Notes: generated by a model not told the origin, from the letters alone. 64,000 nucleotides of DNA from an uncultured Caldilineales bacterium (GCA_937907455.1 CALESQ010000096.1:8269-72268); one strand, 5' to 3'. Counted from the stretch's first letter, positions 16,550 to 26,394 are shown. Numbers and translations: made by a program.

Positions 16550-17395
16550 TTACCAGTCCCGTCTGCGTCGCACCGATGTGCGCACCGCCGTAGCCAGCAG
16601 CGTCAGCGTGAGCGTAATCAGCAGCAGCACCAGGGCCGTGCCGTACTGGATGGTGAGCGGCATGCCCGGCACCTGGGTGGAGATGACGTACAGGTGATAA
16701 GGCAGCGCCATGGTCTGATCGAAGACAGAATGCGGCAAGCGGGGCACATAGAAGGCGGCGACAGTGAACAGAATCGGTGCGGTCTCGCCTGCGGCGCGGC
16801 TCAGGCCCAGAATCATGCCGGTCAGAATGCCCGGTAGGGCGTGGGGCAATACCTGATTGCGGATCGTTTGCCACTTGGTGGCCCCTAAACTCAGGCTGAC
16901 GGTGCGGAATTGTTGCGGCACGGCGTTGATGGCCTCTTCAGCGGTGCTGATCACCACCGGCATGGTCATAATACCCAGCGTGAGCGAACCAGCCAAAATG
17001 GAAGTGCCAAAGCCTGCGGCCAGCACAAATGCGCCCAGGCCAAACAGGCCGTAGACGATGGAGGGAATGCCGGCCAGGTTGACGATGGCCATGCGGATGG
17101 TGCGCGTCAGGCGGTTGTCGCGGGCATATTCAGCCAGGTAGATTGCCGCCAGAATGGACACCGGCATGGACACCAGCGCCGTGCCCAACGTCAGCACCAG
17201 TGTGCCCAGAATGGCAGGCATGATGCCGCCTTCTTTCATGCCGTTGCTGGGAAACTGGGTAAAAAAGCTCCAGCTCAGCGCGCCGATGCCGTTGATCACC
17301 AGAAAGAGGATCACCAGCACCACCGGAATAAAGACCAGCACGGCCACTGCGGTAATCAGCCAGACTGCCAGCCGTTGCGCTTGTTGTCGGCTCAC
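16550..17395 (-). CDS. pstA: phosphate ABC transporter permease PstA
   Basis: 281 residues from a GTG at 17395 that overlaps the pstC stop (GTGA) and has GGAGG six bases upstream; a longer frame upstream only shadows pstC. Six hydrophobic segments. The coupling motif region SLSLGATKWQTIRNQVLPHALPGI is the EAA loop that contacts PstB. Together with PstC it forms the inner-membrane channel for phosphate. Confidence 0.93.
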   Translation of the reverse strand: MSRQQAQRLAVWLITAVAVLVFIPVVLVILFLVINGIGALSWSFFTQFPSNGMKEGGIMPAILGTLVLTLGTALVSMPVSILAAIYLAEYARDNRLTRTIRMAIVNLAGIPSIVYGLFGLGAFVLAAGFGTSILAGSLTLGIMTMPVVISTAEEAINAVPQQFRTVSLSLGATKWQTIRNQVLPHALPGILTGMILGLSRAAGETAPILFTVAAFYVPRLPHSVFDQTMALPYHLYVISTQVPGMPLTIQYGTALVLLLITLTLTLLATAVRTSVRRRRDW

Positions 17396-18327
17396 AAGCC
17401 ACCTCCGCGTTTGCGGCGCATGCTGTTCACCCCTACCAGCCGCGTCGCCAGCCAATTCACCAAAAAGGTGATGACAAACAAGATGAGGCCGATACCGAAC
17501 AGCACGTTGTAGTGCAGGCTGCCCTGGGCCACCTCGCCCATTTCCGCGGCAATGGTGGCGGTCATAGTGCGCACCGGGCTGAAAAAGGTGGCCAACCCCA
17601 GCGAAGGCACATTGGCCGCGTTGCCGGTGACCATCAGCACGGCCATGGTTTCGCCAATCACGCGGCCAATGCCCAGCATCACCGCAATCACCAGGCCAGA
17701 GCGGGCAGCGGGCAGCACCACCCGCCAGATGGTTTGCCATTGCGTAGCCCCAATAGCCAGCGAGCCATCACGGTATTCCTTGGGCACGGCATACAGCGCA
17801 TCCTCGGCAATGCTGATGATGGTAGGCAAGGCCATGTAGGCCAGCAGCAGCGAGCCGGTGAAACCTGTCAGCCCTGTCGGTGCGCCCAGCCGTTGCACCA
17901 CAGGAGCCAGCGCCACCCAGCCCAGAAAGCCCAGCACAATCGAAGGAATACCCGCCAGAATTTCGATTAACGGCTTGAGGATTTCGCGCAGCCAGGGTGG
18001 AGCGATCTCACCCAGGTAGATGGCAGCGATCACACCCAACGGCACGGCGATGATTACCGCGCCCAGGGTGACAATCACCGTACCGGCCAGCAAGGGCAGC
18101 AAGCCAAATTGGTCTTCAATGGGGTACCAACGTCGGCCAAAAAGCTGGCGCAATGGAATATCCAGGAAGGTGTTGATCCCTTCACGCAGCAGAAAATAAA
18201 AGATCAGGGCTACGATTACAATCGTGGAAGCCCCGGCCAGCCAGATCAACGCTTCAATCGCGATCTCGCTCGGCCGACGCGAAGGCGCGTCCGCCGCAGC
18301 GGGCGCAGGCGTTTGGGCAGTGGTCAT
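17392..18327 (-). CDS. pstC: phosphate ABC transporter permease PstC
   Basis: 311 residues from ATG 18327, which has AGGAG nine bases upstream overlapping the pstS stop; a TTG two codons earlier is less likely. Six membrane segments and an EAA loop (LAIGATQWQTIWRVVLPAA) are visible. The N-terminal 25 residues are Ala/Pro-rich and cytoplasmic. It forms the permease heterodimer with PstA; the four-base overlap implies coupled translation. Confidence 0.94.
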   Translation of the reverse strand: MTTAQTPAPAAADAPSRRPSEIAIEALIWLAGASTIVIVALIFYFLLREGINTFLDIPLRQLFGRRWYPIEDQFGLLPLLAGTVIVTLGAVIIAVPLGVIAAIYLGEIAPPWLREILKPLIEILAGIPSIVLGFLGWVALAPVVQRLGAPTGLTGFTGSLLLAYMALPTIISIAEDALYAVPKEYRDGSLAIGATQWQTIWRVVLPAARSGLVIAVMLGIGRVIGETMAVLMVTGNAANVPSLGLATFFSPVRTMTATIAAEMGEVAQGSLHYNVLFGIGLILFVITFLVNWLATRLVGVNSMRRKRGGGL

Positions 18328-18333
18328 GCGCAA

Positions 18334-19227
18334 TTACTCCTGAGGCAGCGGCACAAAACCCAGGTCCGCAACGATTTGCTGGCCTTCGGGGCCAACGATC
18401 CATGTCAGATAATCGGCAATAGTGCCGCTTGCTTCACCGGCGGTATACATGTACAGCCCGCGCGCAATGGGATAGGAGCCGTCTGAGCCGCTTTGTACCG
18501 AGGGCAACACAAAGGGCGAGACGGTATCCTGCGCCACAGCGATCATTTTCTCGTGTTCGGTTACATAGCCCAGGCCATCATAGCCGATGGCGCGCGGGTT
18601 ACGCTGGATTTCACTGGTGATCCCCACCGACGATGGCATGAGCATGGTTTGTGGTGCAAATATGTCGGTGTTTTCGCTGTCGCCTTTGCGCACGACTTGT
18701 TCCAGAAAATAGACATGCGTGCCGGAATTGGTTTCGCGCGACACCACCACAATTTGGGTGTCTTCGCCCCCTACCTCGCGCCAATTGGTGATGCGCCCGG
18801 TGAAGATATCTGCCAACTGATCAATGGTCAATTCGCTTACCGGGTTGTGCGGGTTAACGATCACCGCCAGCGCATCAATAGCCACCAGATGCTCCACCGG
18901 CTCAATGCCCTTGGCGCGCGCCTGCTCGATTTCGTTTTCCTTCATCTCGCGCGACGCATTGGCAATGTCCACTGTGCCGTTGATCAGCGCGGCGATGCCT
19001 GTGCCCGAACCCCCACCGGTGACGGCAATGGCTACTTCGGGGTGCTGGCCGTGGTAGGTTTCGGCCCAGGACAACGCCAGATTCACCAGGGTGTCGGACC
19101 CTTTGTTCTGAATGGTGCGCTGGGTCGAGCCATCTTGTTCGCTGGAAGACTGGTTGCTGCGCACACAGGCAGTGAGCGTCAGCAGCAGCAGCGCGGCTGT
19201 CAGCACAATTCGCAAAAAACGGTTCAT
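18334..19227 (-). CDS. pstS: phosphate-binding lipoprotein PstS
   Basis: 297 residues. The signal peptide ends in a lipobox (LTAC, Cys21), so the protein is lipid-anchored outside the membrane. Phosphate-contact segments are recognisable: KGSDT near 43, GGGSGTG near 72 and ETNSGTHVYF near 167. First gene of the pst operon, delivering phosphate to PstC/PstA. It carries its own promoter and a leader of about 90 nt. Confidence 0.93.
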   Translation of the reverse strand: MNRFLRIVLTAALLLLTLTACVRSNQSSSEQDGSTQRTIQNKGSDTLVNLALSWAETYHGQHPEVAIAVTGGGSGTGIAALINGTVDIANASREMKENEIEQARAKGIEPVEHLVAIDALAVIVNPHNPVSELTIDQLADIFTGRITNWREVGGEDTQIVVVSRETNSGTHVYFLEQVVRKGDSENTDIFAPQTMLMPSSVGITSEIQRNPRAIGYDGLGYVTEHEKMIAVAQDTVSPFVLPSVQSGSDGSYPIARGLYMYTAGEASGTIADYLTWIVGPEGQQIVADLGFVPLPQE

Positions 19228-19327
19228 GGAAAAACTTTCAGGGAAGGGTTGATAGCGCCGCTGCCCGCTTCATGCGGGGCACATCGCGCCATATCTTGCG
19301 GGTACAGATCAGAACTGTAACCTGATT

Positions 19328-19356
19328 ATTGTAACTCACATCACAAAAAACGCCAA
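19328..19356 (-). promoter_or_regulatory. promoter of the pst operon
   Basis: Minus strand TTGGCG (19351-19356), 17 bp, TACAAT (19328-19333), start near 19321. Two GTTACA words 14 bp apart overlap and follow the -10 and could be a regulator site. The leader contains a GCCCGC/GCGGGG hairpin near 19260-19280. Confidence 0.5.
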
Positions 19357-19397
19357 TCATTTTAGCTCTTTGCAACGCTGCAAGCAGATGGAGTTGT

Positions 19398-19426
19398 TTG
19401 CCAAACCTTCGCAGGCAGGCTATACT
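19398..19426 (+). promoter_or_regulatory. promoter of TPR/zinc-ribbon gene
   Basis: TTGCCA (19398-19403), 17 bp, TATACT (19421-19426); predicted start about 19433, a 20-nt leader before the ATG at 19453. Confidence 0.6.
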
Positions 19427-19452
19427 CTCACAGACACCGACCCCCTGATTAT

Positions 19453-20364
19453 ATGGAGCAAAGCATAGCGATTGTGGACGAACAAACCCTGACTCTGAGC
19501 GATTTACTGGCTGAAGCGGCCGCGGCTGCGGCTACCGGCGACCGCGCAGAAGCCGAACGCCTGTACCGGCGCGCCACCGAGCGCTCGCCGGGCAACACCG
19601 CTGCCTGGCTGGGGCTGGCCGCGGCTACAAACTCAACCGAAGAAAAGCGCAGCTATTTCAGCCGGGTGCTTGCCATCAACCCCAACCATGTCGAGGCGCG
19701 CGCTGCTTTACAACGGCTGGCCCAGCAGGCCCCGTCCGATCAGGCTGAGGCTATCCGCACTACGCTGACGCAAGCCGCCGAAGCGGTGAAGGCTGACCCG
19801 GAACGTTATGCCACCGAAACCAACGCCGCAGTGGTGACGGCAGGCAACCGCGCACCCGCGCCAGATCAGCCGCTCACCTGCACCAATCACCCAGCGGTGC
19901 AAACTGCACTGCGTTGCAACCGCTGTGAGCGCCCCATGTGCACCGACTGCGTGCGCCTGACCGATGTGGGGTATCGCTGTAAGGACTGCATCCGCGAGCA
20001 ACAAAACGTCTATTTCACCGCCGAAGGGCGTGATTATGTAGTGGCAGCGGTGCTGAGCTTTGTGCTGGCCGCCGCGGCTACGCCGGTGATCCAGTTGTTG
20101 TTGGGTATTGCCGGTATATTGTTCGGCATCTTGCTGGCATTGGCACTTGGCCCGGTGGTTGGTGGGGCTGCGGTTACCCTCATCCGCCGCTCGGTAGGTC
20201 GTCGTCGCGGGCGCTATCTGGGTGTTGTGGTGGTGGTCTCTATCCTGCTGGGCATGACCCTGGGTATGGTAGTGGCTGCTGTCTTCCACCTGGGCATGAG
20301 CCTGATGCTGTTGGCTGTTTTTGCTTTCACCGCGCTTAGCACTGTCTATGCCACCTTGCGCTAA
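19453..20364 (+). CDS. TPR - B-box-type zinc finger - membrane protein
   Basis: 303 residues. Residues about 15-95 form two or three TPR helices (AERLYRRATERSPGNTAAWL). Residues about 140-182 carry a Cys/His cluster, CTNHP...CNRCERPMCTDC...YRCKDC, like a B-box or rhomboid-associated zinc ribbon. Four hydrophobic segments (about 196-300) follow. Both soluble domains are predicted cytoplasmic. It may scaffold partners at the membrane; no enzyme motif is visible. No strong ribosome site precedes the ATG. recN starts 71 bp downstream and may be co-transcribed. Confidence 0.7.
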   Translation: MEQSIAIVDEQTLTLSDLLAEAAAAAATGDRAEAERLYRRATERSPGNTAAWLGLAAATNSTEEKRSYFSRVLAINPNHVEARAALQRLAQQAPSDQAEAIRTTLTQAAEAVKADPERYATETNAAVVTAGNRAPAPDQPLTCTNHPAVQTALRCNRCERPMCTDCVRLTDVGYRCKDCIREQQNVYFTAEGRDYVVAAVLSFVLAAAATPVIQLLLGIAGILFGILLALALGPVVGGAAVTLIRRSVGRRRGRYLGVVVVVSILLGMTLGMVVAAVFHLGMSLMLLAVFAFTALSTVYATLR

Positions 20365-20435
20365 GGCGCGGCACATGACAAAGCCACAGCGTAACCGCTT
20401 CACCGTTCATCTGTTGATTCCCATCAATCACCCCC

Positions 20436-22238
20436 ATGCTCGCTGAACTGCGCATCACCAACTTTGCTATCATTGACCATCTGGCGCTGCTTTTTGCGCC
20501 CGGTTTCAACGTGCTCACCGGCGAGACCGGCGCCGGCAAATCCATCATCATTGATGCGGTTGAGATGCTGCTGGGTGGCAAAGCCGGACAAGAGATGATC
20601 CGCGCGGGGGAAGCCCAATGCGAAATCGAAGGCGTGTTCACGCTTGACCCCGCCGCAGCCGCGCTGATCAATCCCTTGCTGGCGCGTGAAGGGCTGGAGG
20701 GCGACGATGCCGGGGTGTTGCTGCTGGCGCGTGAGCTGCGCCGTGGCGGGCGCACTGTGGCCCGCATTAATGGCCGCGCCGTGGCGCTGGGACTGCTGAG
20801 TGAAATCGGCGAATTGCTGATAGACATTCACGGCCAGACTGACCACCTGTCGCTGTTGCGCCCGCGCGAACACATCACCCTGCTGGATCGTTATGCCGGG
20901 CTGCTGCCCGCGCGCGATAAGGTGACCGCGCTGCAACGCCGCGTGCTGGCTGTGCGCAAAGAACTGGCTGGCCTGCGTCGCGATCAGCGTGAGCTGGCCC
21001 GGCGGCTGGATTTACTCACCTTTCAGGCAGAAGAGATCAGCAGCGCGGGGTTGGAGGTGGATGAAGACAGCGCGCTGGACAGCGAACGTCGTCGCCTGGC
21101 TAACGCCGAACAGCTCATCCGCCTGACCGATGGCGCGCGCGCGCTGTTGAGTGAGGGGGACGATGACCAGCCCACCGCACTGGACCTGCTCAGCGAGGCC
21201 GCGGGCAAGCTGGCGCGGCTGGCTGCCATTGACCCTGACACGCAGCCCATCCTCGACGCGGCGGAGGCTCTTACCGACCAGTTGAGCGAGCTGAGTCGCA
21301 CCCTGGATGCCTACGCCGAAGACGTGGAATTTAACCCGGAGCGGCTGGCTGAGGTAGACGAACGCCTGAACCTGATCTACACCCTTAAACGCAAATACGG
21401 TGACAGCATCAGCGAGATTTTGGCCTTTGGCGGGCGCGTGCAAGCCGAGCTGGACGATCTGGGCAATGCCGAGGTGCGCACCACCGAGCTGGAGGCCGAG
21501 GAAGCGCACCTGTTGCAACGCCTGGGCCGCTCTGCGGCTGCGCTTTCGCGGGCGCGCCGTGAGGCCGCGGCGCGCATGGCCGCAGCCGTGGTGCACGAGC
21601 TGGGTGATTTGCGCATGGAGCGTGCCCGTTTCAGTGCTGATTTTCAATGGCAGCCCCAGCCTGATGGCGCATTGGTTGGCGCAGCCGATGCCCCGGAAGG
21701 TCTTGCGGCCGGGCGTTATGCCTTTGATAGTAATGGCTTGGATCGGGTGGAATTTCTGGTGTCGGCCAACCCCGGCGAGCCGCTCAAGCCGCTGGTGAAG
21801 GTGGCCTCAGGTGGCGAGACCTCGCGGCTGATGCTGGCACTGAAAACGGTATTAGGCCGCGCCGATCAAACGCCTACGCTGATTTTTGATGAAATTGACG
21901 TGGGGATTGGTGGCCGTGTGGGCACGGTGGTGGGGCAAAAGCTGTGGGAATTGACGGTGCGCAATGGCACAGAGGCCGAAGCGATCTCGCATCAGGTGTT
22001 GTGTATTACCCATTTGCCCCAGTTGGCCGGCTTTGGGGATCAGCATTTGGTGGTGCGCAAGCAGGTAGCCGGTGAGCGCACGCGCACCGAGGTGCTGGCA
22101 CTTGCTGATGAAGGCCGCGTGGCCGAACTGGCTGCCATGCTGGGTACTTCTGCAGAGCGCAGCGATGCTGGCCGCGCTTCGGTGCAGGAAATGCTGGCCG
22201 AAGTCGGACAAATTAAAGCCGCCCGCCGTGCTGGTTAA
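20436..22238 (+). CDS. recN: DNA repair protein RecN
   Basis: 600 residues, SMC-like. Walker A GETGAGKS (29-36) in the N-terminal ATPase lobe, two coiled-coil arms around the middle, then the C-terminal lobe with VASGGETSRLMLALK (signature) and TLIFDEIDVGIGG (Walker B). RecN binds single-stranded DNA ends and helps double-strand-break repair. It is slightly longer than the usual 550-560 residues. A small TTGAT/ATCAA inverted repeat precedes the start; no clear SOS box was recognised. Confidence 0.94.
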   Translation: MLAELRITNFAIIDHLALLFAPGFNVLTGETGAGKSIIIDAVEMLLGGKAGQEMIRAGEAQCEIEGVFTLDPAAAALINPLLAREGLEGDDAGVLLLARELRRGGRTVARINGRAVALGLLSEIGELLIDIHGQTDHLSLLRPREHITLLDRYAGLLPARDKVTALQRRVLAVRKELAGLRRDQRELARRLDLLTFQAEEISSAGLEVDEDSALDSERRRLANAEQLIRLTDGARALLSEGDDDQPTALDLLSEAAGKLARLAAIDPDTQPILDAAEALTDQLSELSRTLDAYAEDVEFNPERLAEVDERLNLIYTLKRKYGDSISEILAFGGRVQAELDDLGNAEVRTTELEAEEAHLLQRLGRSAAALSRARREAAARMAAAVVHELGDLRMERARFSADFQWQPQPDGALVGAADAPEGLAAGRYAFDSNGLDRVEFLVSANPGEPLKPLVKVASGGETSRLMLALKTVLGRADQTPTLIFDEIDVGIGGRVGTVVGQKLWELTVRNGTEAEAISHQVLCITHLPQLAGFGDQHLVVRKQVAGERTRTEVLALADEGRVAELAAMLGTSAERSDAGRASVQEMLAEVGQIKAARRAG

Positions 22239-22361
22239 CCAGCTTTCTGTCGCGTACCGACTGCTTTCATTATGATCTGAGAAATGATCTGAAAATCGCT
22301 CCGGTCGCTGTTTGAGGGATGGTTCCGAATCTCTTCCCCGAGATGGATGGCTGTTTATTGA

Positions 22362-23708
22362 CTACCACTCCTCCAGCGGGCACACATCCTGCACCTCCAG
22401 CCGTTCACTGGCATAGGGCAACAGCAACGCATCACCATGCAGGCGTATTGCTTCTTCCATAGCCGCGCAGGCGGCTGCCACATCCCCGCTAGTCTGATAG
22501 CTATCCCATAACACCTGCGCAGCAGGGAGGAAGGGGTTATCTGCACGGTCAAAACCGCTACGCAGGCGCTCCAGCAGGGCGCGGGCATCGGCGCTGTCGC
22601 CGCGTAGCAGATGCACCAGCATGGCCTCGGCGGCGGCGTAGCTCACAAGGCGCGCCTGGTAGGTGGCCGCATCTGCCCTGGGAACTGTAGAGAGGGCATC
22701 GCCCCGATCAGGATCAGCCATTGCCAGATAGGCTAGTTGCAAGGCGCTGTTCAGATCACCGCGCGCCAGGGCGCGGTTGGCATCGAGTATCTGAAACACG
22801 GCGAAATCGCTCGGCGCGTAGGCTATCGCCGTTTGCTGGTAAATGCCATCCCTTAGGCTGTAGGTAGTGGTGATCAGGCGCGCGGGCTGCATCTTCACCG
22901 GATACGTTTGCGCCATCACTTCGGGGCAGCCGTTGTCATCGGCATCGCTCAGCCATACAGCGTAGTCTGATGGATCGTTGCCGGAGGCTGAAACATTGCC
23001 TACGGCGCGCCAGGTGATGCCATCCCAATTGCCGATAAACAGGGTTTGCCCCATGCTAAGCGTGTTTTGAGAACTGACCTTCACCGCTACATCAGGGCGG
23101 CTATCGCAGGTGATGTCATCGCCGGAAACAAATTCAGCAAGGCTGTTGTTCAACCACGGCTTGCTGTGATAAACCACGGTATAGCGCGCTTCCTGGCGAG
23201 TCAACACGGCCCAACTTGGCTGTTGCAGCTTTAGCGCAATGATGTCCTCGTTCTGGCCGTCGCCGTTCAGGTCTACAGACTTTGCCCAGCTCACATAGCG
23301 TTCAGGATAGAGGCGCATGTCATCGGGAATGTCGGCGTTGTTGGGAAGTGGTACAGGCGGCCACGCTGCCACTACGGCATTGAAACCGGCGTAGTCGCCC
23401 GGGTGCAGCGTCAGCCAGGCCAGCAATTGATCGAATAGTTGCGCTTCTGCACTGTCGGCTGCTGCTCCGGCAGGCAGATAAGGATCAAACAGCACGGGCG
23501 TGGGTTGCCAATTCGCGGGCGGCAGGCTTTGCGCCAGCGGGGCGGGAGTCGGAGCTGTCTGGTCTTCAAAAGGCGCGGGTGTGGGTGATGCAGCAGGTGG
23601 TGCGATGGCGGGCGTCTCTAATGGGCGCGGGGCTGCGCCGCGCTCACATGCTGCAAACACGAGGATAAAAGCCAGCAAAAGGCCAAAGGGCAAGATTCGC
23701 TGAGCCAT
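22362..23708 (-). CDS. secreted lipoprotein with FG-GAP-like calcium loops, unknown function
   Basis: 448 residues from ATG 23708 (GGAGG six bases upstream). The signal peptide ends with a lipobox (FAAC). An extracellular Pro-rich stretch (about 25-60) leads to a domain with DLNGDGQNED and DADDNGCPEV, Asp-rich loops like those in FG-GAP/VCBS propeller proteins. The C-terminal third (about 310-440) is helical and Ala-rich with TPR-like spacing (ALARGDLNSALQLAYLAM). Function unknown. It stands alone, convergent with recN and downstream of the dihydropyrimidinase-like gene. Confidence 0.65.
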   Translation of the reverse strand: MAQRILPFGLLLAFILVFAACERGAAPRPLETPAIAPPAASPTPAPFEDQTAPTPAPLAQSLPPANWQPTPVLFDPYLPAGAAADSAEAQLFDQLLAWLTLHPGDYAGFNAVVAAWPPVPLPNNADIPDDMRLYPERYVSWAKSVDLNGDGQNEDIIALKLQQPSWAVLTRQEARYTVVYHSKPWLNNSLAEFVSGDDITCDSRPDVAVKVSSQNTLSMGQTLFIGNWDGITWRAVGNVSASGNDPSDYAVWLSDADDNGCPEVMAQTYPVKMQPARLITTTYSLRDGIYQQTAIAYAPSDFAVFQILDANRALARGDLNSALQLAYLAMADPDRGDALSTVPRADAATYQARLVSYAAAEAMLVHLLRGDSADARALLERLRSGFDRADNPFLPAAQVLWDSYQTSGDVAAACAAMEEAIRLHGDALLLPYASERLEVQDVCPLEEW

Positions 23709-23747
23709 AAACTGCCTCCACACGAAGTACGTGTTCGCCAGAGGACT

Positions 23748-25382
23748 TTATCCTTGATACGGTTGGCCCTGTACCAATCGGCCCCACCCCCGATGCCCGG
23801 TAAATTCGCCGTTTTTACAGATCACCAGGCCGCGGCTGAGGGTGAAACGCACCTTGCCTTGCACACGGCGGCCTTCATAGGGCGTGTAACCGGCAATGTT
23901 ATGCAGCTCGGCGGCTGAGATAACGCCACTCACCGCGGGATCAAACACCACCACATCGGCATCGCTGCCGGGCAGCAGTGCGCCCTTGCGCGGGTACAGC
24001 CCAAACGCCCTGGCCGGATTGGCAGAGGTTAGCTCGACCAGGCGCCACCAGGTGATGCGCCCTGCAGCCACACCTTCGGTAGCCAGCAACGGCAGCATGG
24101 TTTCCAGGCCGGGGATGCCGCCGGGGGTCTGGGTGAAAGGCAGCCGGGGCGTGCCGTGTACTGTCACCGCCTCGTTGAGTGTAGCCAGCGCGCCCTGGGC
24201 TTCCTGCAAACGGCGCACAGCGTCATTTTCCAGGCGGCGGATGGCATCACGCGAGGTTTTCATGGCCCGCGCCACTTCGCGCCACTCACGCTGCCAGCCG
24301 TCGCGCAGGCCGGTGCGCAGAATCACCAGCTCACGTTCCTCTTCTGGCAGCAGGGCCAGCACTGCCTGCACCGCAGCATCAGCCAGCGGTTCGATGCCGT
24401 ATTTCTGCAACAGGGTATAGTCGCAATGGTCGGTGCCAATGGTGTTGACTGAGCCGGAAGCTACCAGCTCCCATAGGCGCTGGGTTTCAGCCGGGTGGCG
24501 CAGCGGTGGCTGCATGATGCCGCGTTCTGGATGCTCACCGGCATAGATTTCTTCGTCCAGCAACAGATATTGTGGGCAGGTCTCGCTCCACGCTACCTGG
24601 CCCGTCTGCCGCGCTGCGTGGATCAGCTCTGAGGAGCGGCTGACCGAGTTGTGCACGACATACAGCGGACAAGCGGCCTCACGCGCCAACAGCAACATGC
24701 GCTGTACGGCCTCAACCTCGGCCAGCGCGGGCCGGGCCATGCCGTGATAGGCCAGCGCCGTGTGCCCGGCAGCTACCAGCCGTGCCGTGGCTGCTCCTAC
24801 CAGGGTATCGTTTTCGGCGTGTACCATCACCACCACACCGTGCTTGCCTGCTGCGCGCAACACGCGCAGCAGGCTGTCGTCGTCCTGATAGTAGTTGGGG
24901 CGATAGGTGGTGTAGACCTTGGCCGAGGGTGTGCCCAACTCTACCAGATCGGCCATCCATTGCTCCAGTGTGGCGTCGTCTGCGGGTAGCCCGGTCAGCA
25001 TCACATGCAGGCCGTAGTCAATCTTGGCGTTTTCCTGCGCTTCGTGGACGCGGTTGGCTACGGCTTCGCGCACGGTTTGGCCGGGGAATTGCGTGGCAAA
25101 ATCTACCACGGTGGTGATGCCGCCACAGGCCGCAGTGCGCGTGCCCACGGCCCAATCGTCGGGGGTTTTATAGATGCCGGTGTCAAGCTGGATGTGGGTG
25201 TGCGGGTCTACCAGGCCGGGTAGCACGAAGCAGCCGGCAGCATCCAGCACCTCTTCGCCGGGCTGGGGATCAAACGTGCGGCCCAGGCTGTGGATTTGCT
25301 CATCCATAATGCGCAGGTCGCCGGAAAATTCGCCAAAAGGCGTGACCAACACGCCACCTTTGATAAGAAGTTGTTGGGCCAT
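23748..25382 (-). CDS. dihydropyrimidinase/hydantoinase-like amidohydrolase
   Basis: 544 residues. Metal ligands of the cyclic-amidohydrolase barrel are present: His61 and His63 (DPHTHIQ), a Lys for carbamylation (SAKVYTTY), His in MVHAEN, His in VVHNSVS and Asp in GTDHCDY. These enzymes open cyclic amides such as dihydropyrimidines or hydantoins. It is about 80 residues longer than usual because of a charged helical insertion (about 365-440, WQREWREVARAMKTSRDAIRR onward) before the GGIPGLE motif. AAGGA lies close to the ATG. Substrate assignment between dihydropyrimidinase, hydantoinase and allantoinase is open. Confidence 0.82.
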   Translation of the reverse strand: MAQQLLIKGGVLVTPFGEFSGDLRIMDEQIHSLGRTFDPQPGEEVLDAAGCFVLPGLVDPHTHIQLDTGIYKTPDDWAVGTRTAACGGITTVVDFATQFPGQTVREAVANRVHEAQENAKIDYGLHVMLTGLPADDATLEQWMADLVELGTPSAKVYTTYRPNYYQDDDSLLRVLRAAGKHGVVVMVHAENDTLVGAATARLVAAGHTALAYHGMARPALAEVEAVQRMLLLAREAACPLYVVHNSVSRSSELIHAARQTGQVAWSETCPQYLLLDEEIYAGEHPERGIMQPPLRHPAETQRLWELVASGSVNTIGTDHCDYTLLQKYGIEPLADAAVQAVLALLPEEERELVILRTGLRDGWQREWREVARAMKTSRDAIRRLENDAVRRLQEAQGALATLNEAVTVHGTPRLPFTQTPGGIPGLETMLPLLATEGVAAGRITWWRLVELTSANPARAFGLYPRKGALLPGSDADVVVFDPAVSGVISAAELHNIAGYTPYEGRRVQGKVRFTLSRGLVICKNGEFTGHRGWGRLVQGQPYQG

Positions 25383-25426
25383 AAATCCTTAAGGGGGTAA
25401 TCTGGCGCGCAATCCAGCGGATTGCC

Positions 25427-26374
25427 TTAGACCATGCGCCAATAATCGAGCAGGTCGCGCAGGCTTTGCTGCCAGGCGATGTGCGGCTGCCAGCCGGTGT
25501 CTTCGGCCAAACGGGCATAACTGCCTATTTGGGCGGGCACATCGGCAGCCTGTAGCCGCGCGGGGTCGGTGCGTATGGCAATGTCGCGCATCGTGCTCAG
25601 TGCCAGCAAGCCGTCCAGCAGGCTTTGTACGCTGCGTCCTGTGCCTGAACAGACATTATACACCTGTCCTGCCTTGCCCGCTACTGCTGCCAGCCAATAG
25701 GCCCGTACGACATCGCGCACATCCACAAAATCGCGTACGGCGGCCAGGTTGCCCACTTCGATCACAGGGGCACGGCGGCCCTGCTCGATCTCGGCAATCT
25801 GCCGGGCAAAGGCTGCGCTGGCAAACTGCGCGCCTTGTCGCGGGCCGATGATGTTGAAGCTGCGCGCCCGCACCACGCGTTGCCCGCGCGCCGCGGCCAG
25901 CGACCCCACCAGGTCTTGCGCGGCCTTGCTGGCGGCGTAATGGGTAATCGGACGAAATTCCTGCGTTTCGCGAATGGGGTTTTCGGTTGGCTGTGTGGGG
26001 CCATATTGTGCGCTGGAGCCGGCCAGCAGCATCACAGCCTGTGGCGCGGCTGCGGCCAGCGCATCCAGCAGACGGATAGTGCCCAATACGTTGACTTCGT
26101 AGAGCGCGGTGTAGGGTGCATTGGGGTTGGTGAGCGCAGCCAGATGAAAAACAGCTTGTGGCTGGGTCTCGTGCAACACGCTGCGCAGCGCGGCTTCGTC
26201 GCTCAAGTCGGTGTTCCACACCGGCGCGGCGATACCCAGCTCGGCCAGCCGCGCGGCGGCTTGGGCAGATACGTCAAGCCCGGCCACCTGCCAGCCTTCG
26301 CGCAGCAGCAGCTCGGCCAGATAAGAGCCGCAAAACCCGGCAATGCCGGTGATGAGAGCAGTAGGATGAGACAT
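25427..26374 (-). CDS. NAD-dependent epimerase/dehydratase, GDP-4-keto-6-deoxymannose reductase-like
   Basis: 315 residues from ATG 26374. Rossmann motif GIAGFCG near the N-terminus; catalytic YxxxK (YAASK) preceded by SSAQYG. The C-terminal motif (RDFVDVRDVVRAY, then TGW) resembles Rmd/GDP-mannose dehydratase relatives that make 6-deoxy sugars. It lies 20 bp downstream of the glycosyltransferase, in the same direction, as the last gene of the sugar cluster. The exact nucleotide sugar is inferred, not proven. Confidence 0.75.
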   Translation of the reverse strand: MSHPTALITGIAGFCGSYLAELLLREGWQVAGLDVSAQAAARLAELGIAAPVWNTDLSDEAALRSVLHETQPQAVFHLAALTNPNAPYTALYEVNVLGTIRLLDALAAAAPQAVMLLAGSSAQYGPTQPTENPIRETQEFRPITHYAASKAAQDLVGSLAAARGQRVVRARSFNIIGPRQGAQFASAAFARQIAEIEQGRRAPVIEVGNLAAVRDFVDVRDVVRAYWLAAVAGKAGQVYNVCSGTGRSVQSLLDGLLALSTMRDIAIRTDPARLQAADVPAQIGSYARLAEDTGWQPHIAWQQSLRDLLDYWRMV

Positions 26375-26394
26375 GATGAAAAGAGCAGCAATAA

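Noticed and set aside
17396..17740. Extended PstA start inside pstC
   Set aside because: The extra residues have no PstA similarity; a GTG with GGAGG overlaps the pstC stop.
19300..19360. Pho-box search upstream of pstS
   Set aside because: Only two GTTACA words at 14-bp spacing were seen, not enough to call a PhoP/PhoB site in this phylum.
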